DNA of 64,000 nucleotides, taken from assembly GCA_917880885.1 (NCBI GenBank), contig OU862910.1, positions 11,358,710-11,422,709 of the forward strand, in the 5' to 3' direction. The notes under the pieces are model-generated. The model saw nothing but the letters and a program-made list of their open reading frames with translations. It was not told the origin of the DNA and did not search any database. Below, one piece after another: positions 59,043 to 64,000 of this stretch. The position numbers were made by a program, and so were the translations under genes. The stretch comes from Limnephilus marmoratus. Taxonomy: Eukaryota > Arthropoda > Insecta > Trichoptera > Limnephilidae. The first letter of the stretch is position 1; each line of letters starts with the position of its first letter.

Positions 59043-59225
59043 TATTATACTTTATGCCAAACGGGTTTCACTACAACCGTAGCTTCTTCGGCGTAGTATA
59101 ATACTCTGCTGAACAGTAGGCAGTATTACTCTTACAGTAGAATATTATACCGCACTGAAGAAGCTACGGTTGTAGCGAAACCCGGTCGGCATAAAGTATA
59201 AAAAATAAAAGTGGTGTTTACAAAG
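59035..59225. repeat. Inverted pair carrying hammerhead cores (family B)
   Basis: The outer ends CACCACTTTTATTTATTATA and its complement, and inner blocks CAACCGTAGCTTCTTC and GAAGAAGCTACGGTTG, form two arms of about 70 bp around a 50-bp centre. Confidence 0.85.
59148..59200 (+). ncRNA. Hammerhead ribozyme candidate (family B, right arm)
   Basis: Seen: CTGAAGA (59155-59161), stem II GCTAC-GGTT-GTAGC (59163-59176), GAAA (59177-59180), then ACC-C-GGT stem III and the canonical GTC triplet ending at 59187. Every invariant core nucleotide is present. Stem I pairing is only partial in this copy. The left arm on the minus strand (59092-59060) has the same order with CTGAAGA changed to CCGAAGA. Confidence 0.65.
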
Positions 59226-60439
59226 TTATTGTTTTATTTTTAATTAATAATGTCACATCACAAAGTATCCGCTTCATATGAACAAATAATAAAATTATCC
59301 GTATGGAAAAAAATATTTAATTAAGGAAAAATAATAGAATTTCGAACAAAAGTTACGTATTTTTTTGCTTCTACGATCATATAAGTAGATGAAGTTAACG
59401 CTCTTTAACCCCAGACACCTGTAAGTATTTGCACCTAAAATGTAAAATCGAAAAAGCTCTGTGTCGCCCTGAAGAGAGTCCACTATTCAAATTTATAAAG
59501 GTAGCTCGAAATTGCTTCAGCTGCGTTTAGAGACCACTTTTGAAAGGCGAGATACATCACGACCTAGATTTTCCGTTTCCTCTCCCTCACTTCCTTCAGA
59601 CTTATCCCAAAATAATAGCCTCCACTGATTCCGGGCGGTTTCACACAACTCTTGTGCACTAAATTTTATCACATAAAAGATCTCTTGACCCTGAGGACGA
59701 TGCGGATAACAATAAAATATTTTAATAATTTATGAAAACTACGTTATTTATAAGTTATGATTTGAGTGTAGACTTAATAAGTTTTTTTGTCGCCAGCAGT
59801 AGCCGATTGCGTAGGTATTCAAATCTCGTCGCCCTGAAGAAATAAATCCACGGAATCTTTGATTGCGCAATGCCGTTCATTAAAGAATTCTACCGCAATT
59901 TTTTGAGGCTTGTAATAATCTAAATATATGTTTTCTGTCTACTTGCCGAATAACAAGTGCAGGCCTAAAATAATCTCCTACGGAGAGGAGCTTGGGGCTT
60001 GCCGGTAGCCGCTGGCCACGAAGGCCGTGGAGGTTATTTGGGATGCAGATGAAGCTCACCATATGGCCACTGACCACTTCCACGGAATCTAAAATCACTT
60101 GATATATTATATTATTGCTGGGAATTGAGAAGCTCTCCCCAGACGCGCGTGGGATACTCGAGCAAAAGCTTCAAAACATATCTACCTAAGCTTTATAAGA
60201 AAACTATTAATTACTGTCTGTCGAAATATTCACTTGTCTTTTACCCTCGTGTTTTTCTCATAAACAAATCTTTTCCCAAAATAATAATTATTCAAAAAAT
60301 AAATGTCAAAGTAAAGTGGTTTGACAATTTACAGTAATTAAAATGTAAGGAAAGCTTACGGTACCCAGTGCAATTTTAGCAGACGTAATCGAATAAAACA
60401 ATATATTTTTAATTATCTACAATAAAAACAAATAACTTT
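59226..60439. other. No gene recognised
   Basis: The minus-strand frame at 59880-60098 and its surrounding sequence (GGAGAGGAGCTTGGGGC near 59983) may be repeat-derived, but I cannot name a family. The rest is AT-rich. Confidence 0.35.
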
Positions 60440-60454
60440 GTTAAAGACCACTTT

Positions 60455-60512
60455 TATTTAATTCAAACTTTATCGGTTTCGGAAGCACCCTTCCATTGTC
60501 AGGAGAATATAA
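60455..60512 (-). ncRNA. Hammerhead-ribozyme-like motif (family A, inverted copy)
   Basis: The minus strand has CTGACAA (60502-60496), stem II GGAAG-GGTG-CTTCC, GAAA (60480-60477), then CCGATAAAG. G8 of the catalytic box and the stem III palindrome are mutated. Confidence 0.45.
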
Positions 60513-60554
60513 GAACTGTAAAATAAAATTATATAAAAACTTTTCTATTAAATA

Positions 60555-60622
60555 AAACAGTTCTTATATTGTCCTGACGAAGAAAGGGTACTTCTGAAAC
60601 CGGTAGAGTGTGAATAAAATAA
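60555..60622 (+). ncRNA. Hammerhead ribozyme candidate (family A, second copy)
   Basis: CTGACGA (60574-60580), stem II AGAA...TTCT (weakened), GAAA (60596-60599), ACCGGT, then A at 60605. The stem I region is conserved with the best copy but has GTC in place of CTC before the core. Confidence 0.6.
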
Positions 60623-60749
60623 AAGTGATCAATGTAATGTATGTGTTTTCATCGTAAATTATGGCGAGCCACAAAGTTAACGCTTTTTACAAATATGTTT
60701 AATTATCGTTGTAAAATAAAATTATGTAAAAACTTTTATATTAAATAAA

Positions 60750-60815
60750 ACAGTTCTTATATTCTCCTGACGAAGGAAGGGTGCTTCCGAAACCGGTAGA
60801 GTGTGAATAAAATAA
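60750..60815 (+). ncRNA. Hammerhead ribozyme candidate (family A, best copy)
   Basis: CTGACGA (60767-60773), stem II GGAAG-GGTG-CTTCC (60775-60788), GAAA (60789-60792), self-complementary stem III ACCGGT (60792-60797) and A at the cleavage position (60798). Stem I is supported: GAG right after the cleavage site pairs with CTC right before CTGACGA, and further G-U and A-U pairs follow across one internal mismatch. All core positions fit. The loopless stem III suggests action as a dimer or concatemer. Confidence 0.7.
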
Positions 60816-60924
60816 AAATGGTCTATAGCACTATAACAAATGTATGTTATTATTGTAAATTATTTTTTTTGTAAATTAAAGCGAGCCACAAAGTTAATGG
60901 TTTTTACAAATATTTTTAATGATC

Positions 60925-61030
60925 GTTTATTTTTATTTTTGAGGTATTATGCCGTGTTGCGCTACCTCATTTGAAACGTTGACTAAAGGGAAAGCGCAAC
61001 ACAGCATAATATCCCAAAAATAAATAACGG
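60925..61030. repeat. Foldback related to family C
   Basis: GGTATTATGCCGTGTTGCGC and GCGCAACACAGCATAATATC are inverted. The centre retains TGAAACGTTGACTAAAG, the 3' part of the family C hammerhead, while the catalytic box and stem II are deleted. Confidence 0.7.
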
Positions 61031-62160
61031 TAAATACTTTTGGCCGTAAAAATCTAAAATCACATCTAATAAAATGTTTGTTTACATTTATAATCTTATA
61101 AATATGGTTGGGATCATTTATAAGCATTAATCATTTTTTTGTTATTGTTATTATTTCGCAACTATGCAAGTCAAGTCAATTCAATACTAAAATATGTAAG
61201 AACGATAAAATTAATTTCTATAGTTAAATTTGAAAATCGTGTAGCTTTCAATCAAAACTTTAAAGTAGTATAAAATAGTTCCATGCCAACTCAGAAATCA
61301 AGTCAACTCAACACCTCTTTGAAAAGTCATTAAAAGATATGAAAATATAATTTTAAAATAGCCCATATCCCTAACCAAACGTAAGCTATTTTTTATCACT
61401 TCTAATGACTAATGATTTTTCCAAGGAGGTTCTGAGTTGATTTCATTCTGAGTTATCCGGTCACCGTATAAAATAGTTCATGATGGAAACGTATTTTAAA
61501 AACAAGCCAAAACAGCCTGTAAAAGAATCAAATTGCTGGTGTTCTTTATTAAGAAATATGTAGTGGGACATACAAAAATAGAAATGGCAAATAATTTACT
61601 ATAATATGACGTAAATTTGAAGTTGAACGCGGTCAATCAATTAAAAATAATAATATATTCAAACGCGTTACATTGGTTAAGCGTTGTGGTTTACAACGAT
61701 TTTGTAATAAGTTAGCCTCGGGCGACTGCAGATATTTGTTAAATAAAGACATTCTAATTGAGAGAAAGCAAATATTATTCGGTGCAGCCATAGTCTAATG
61801 ACATCATTATCTATCAATATGTCAGTGGAAATTTCCAAATCAGATAAAGAACTCGCTTTGAATATTGCCATTTGTCTTCTAGGTGGCAGAACAGCGTGTA
61901 AAAATAGTCGTGCTCAATTATTCAGTGTTGAGCTTCACCCAATGACATCAAACTGCAACTACGTAGCAAACTTTTATTGATTAGTAGAAGATGAGAGGAA
62001 TTTACATATAATGGATTGTAAACGACAACGGTTAGTTTCAGTCAAGAGAAAAAATAACCTGCTTAGAAAGAAAATTATTAAAACTGAAGTGTGAAAATTG
62101 TGAAAAAAGACACATTCTTGGACAATATTATAATAAAACACATAAAAACTTATTTTCACT
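61031..62160. other. No gene recognised
   Basis: AT-rich sequence. Small open frames at 61677-61871 and 61798-61980 overlap in antisense and show no domain. Confidence 0.35.
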
Positions 62161-62164
62161 TAAT

Positions 62165-62218
62165 TTATTTTTTACCGAAACCAGTTTCTGTCTGTTAAAG
62201 CCATTTTCAGACTGATAC
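62165..62218 (-). ncRNA. Weak hammerhead-like motif
   Basis: The minus strand has CTGAAAA (62210-62204), then TGGCTTTAACAGAC, GAAA (62188-62185) and CTGGTTTC. Order and spacing fit, but G8 and stem II pairing are poor. Confidence 0.3.
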
Positions 62219-62389
62219 AAATAATTTTTTAGATGAAAGAAATGAAAAATTCTTGGATGAAAAGACTTTTCATTTTTTTTTCAAATGTTTCTATTTTTTT
62301 CTTCTTCTAGTGAACTGAAGAAGACGAGACTAGCTGGACATTGTCAACCCTTCAAAAATTGGGCCAATTTTGCCAGAAAGCAAAAATAT

Positions 62390-62540
62390 TTCCGTTTTGC
62401 AATAAAATCCAAATAAATGGAATGTTTTGAACGTACTCGAAAACTAAAAACTTTTTTTAAAAGGTGTTGAAATACGCTATCAAATTTTATTATTAGAAAA
62501 AATCATGTAATTTTTTAAGTATAAAAATTTTGACAAAACG
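62390..62540. repeat. Fragment of the repeat in the 22-kb palindrome
   Basis: TTTTGCAATAAAATCCAAAT and AAATGGAATGTTTTGAACG, then TCGAAAACTAAAAAC, match an arm of 22053-22482 with moderate divergence. Confidence 0.65.
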
Positions 62541-64000
62541 ATTTCCATGGGCTGGGACAAATATGGTCTCCTGCGATTACATGGGTTAATGACCGATGCT
62601 TTTTTGCAAATTGTGTTATTAAAATGACGTGCATAATATTATATTGTTATTATTATTTGACAGAAAACAGAGTGGATATGTTTTATTAATTTGCATTTTT
62701 GTATTAATGTTCGAAAATATATAATATGTATCAATAAAATAAATGAAGAAGTTGTATCCTTGCAGTTCTTTTCATTTTACACTTGTTTGGTGGAGGTTCG
62801 CGAATTAAAATTGATATTAGAAATAATTTTCTTTTCGTTTGCTTTTATAAATTTCTAAAAATTTTAACAAGTATTTCGACGGTGATTTTGCATAAATCCA
62901 ATGACTTTACTTCATTCGCGATGTCGTTAAAAATATACTTATTACACATTAAACCCGTTCCATTGCCGCGGAATACACATCACCGGTTCAAGGTGAAATG
63001 CGACCGAATTCTCAAAATCCAGAGCCGGCGGAGCGAGCAGAACATAAAATAACACCGGCGAGTCTAATCTAGCTCTAGTTATGAGGTGCTAATCGTACCG
63101 ATTCTAATTTATCTTAGACGAAAAAATAAACTTCTTAGAATTGACCTATCGTGTGAATGGGTAGTATGAAATGTGTTTGCGGTTCACAAGGCTGAACTAC
63201 AACAGCAGGATCGATAAGAGACCAGCGGTTCCAAGAATCGACTGGCGATTTCAGGGAATTTACGGTGGTCGCGGTATTGAAGCCTCTTGTGTGAACTTCT
63301 CTTTTCTTTGTAGGCAAACTTGAAAGAAAATTGATACAAATGAGTGGTCAATTTGTATTGCAATACGAATGAGGTGTAATAATGCAACCTTTAGGTGAAT
63401 GGATATTTATCGAATAGAAAACAATGTTTATTTCTATTGACAAAAATAAGAAAAATGGAAAAGTATTGCTGAACTGTGGTAGGTTATTTTTTTTTCTTTT
63501 ATTTCATGTGTTATGAACCTACAGATGAACCTAATGATTGTTTCTGATTTAAATAAAGCTTTCAATTTTACAGTATCAGAAAATGAAAAGCAGTAGTTAT
63601 TAGTTAGCAGGTAATTATTATTTAATTATCACGTTTATTATCAAAATTCAATTGTGTAAACAGCTTCGTTTCAATTTTTATTACAAAACCGTAATATTCC
63701 CGAGCGTCAATCCTACGATCGGTTTTAGAAACTGGTTTATATTTAAAATTAAAATTGATCAGTAGAACCATGAATGAAGTTTCTACGAAACATCAAAATT
63801 CACGATTTTATAGATTATTTTGTGGAAAAGTAGAAAACATCTGGTTTCAAACGAAAAGTACTGGAATCTTTATTGAAATTTCCGCGATAATACTTGGAGC
63901 ATAATGCACGCTTCTGCGAAATTAATTTCCAATAGATATAAATATCCTTACATGGATTTTTTTTATACAAAACATACGGAATAGTTACAAATAAAATCTT
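62541..64000. other. No gene recognised
   Basis: The stretch has no supported exon, tRNA or element border. The frame at 62783-63052 lacks any recognisable domain. Confidence 0.35.

Larger units (their letters stand above)
60440..60825. repeat. Three-arm repeat carrying hammerhead cores (family A)
   Basis: A minus-oriented arm at about 60447-60520 and two plus-oriented arms at about 60545-60625 and 60735-60815 share AAATAAAACAGTTCTTATAT, TGACGAAGGAAGGGTGCTTC and GGTAGAGTGTGAATAAAATA. The mixed inverted and direct arrangement recalls the terminal repeats of Penelope-like elements. Confidence 0.85.

Noticed and set aside
59880..60098. 72-codon minus-strand frame
   Set aside because: It may be repeat-derived, but no family motif could be named with confidence.

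Overview
This window looks like nuclear DNA from a moth or butterfly (Lepidoptera). It is AT-rich and intron-dominated. Its transposon mix is typical of the group: Lep-type Helitrons ending in CTAG, RTE and CR1/Jockey-like LINE tails, tRNA-derived SINE heads, and many TIR and foldback elements. Nothing bacterial or viral was seen.

The one cellular gene I can support is the minus-strand TSC22-domain gene bunched (bun). It occupies roughly 57.8 kb down to 4.6 kb. The shared 3' part is a 52-nt exon with the first half of the TSC box (43316-43367) and a terminal exon with the rest of the TSC box, the leucine zipper and the stop (6896-7093). A long 3'UTR follows, with a candidate poly(A) signal at 4642-4647. 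Several alternative 5' parts feed this core, and splice phases agree for each proposed join. A short first exon at 7512-7607 sits behind a TATA plus CAGT-initiator promoter and splices phase 0 into the terminal exon. An exon at 52089-52248 has its own start ATG (52189) and a possible internal acceptor. A long acidic/basic exon at 54359-54893 can splice into that internal acceptor. A small exon at 57638-57754 can splice into the 43.3 kb exon. The gene therefore appears to make one long and at least three short TSC22 proteins that differ only at the N terminus. All of this is inferred from sequence, without transcripts.

The rest is intron and flank filled with mobile DNA. 0-2.3 kb is a degenerate hAT element invaded by a 5'-truncated RTE with a 9-bp target duplication. 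8-11 kb has a foldback MITE, an RTE-like fragment, a Helitron and a tRNA-SINE. 14-20 kb is a nest of LINE ends, a Harbinger-type MITE, a foldback with an iterated motif and a piggyBac-like TTAA element, which has a second copy at 43.9 kb. 20.7-22.5 kb has a 160-170 bp tandem array and a 430-bp palindrome. 24-28.5 kb has a second Harbinger-type MITE, a TA-flanked TIR element and a palindromic Tc1. 31.6-40.7 kb has nested Helitron, LINE and TIR elements, a tRNA-bearing palindrome and a 43-bp minisatellite. 46-49.5 kb has three TIR elements, one with 65-bp identical ends.

The most unusual signal is a set of hammerhead-ribozyme-like cores inside small inverted repeats at about 3.4, 33.0, 35.7, 59.1, 60.5-60.8 and 62.2 kb. 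They resemble the ribozymes known from Penelope-like element termini. No Penelope protein is present in the window.
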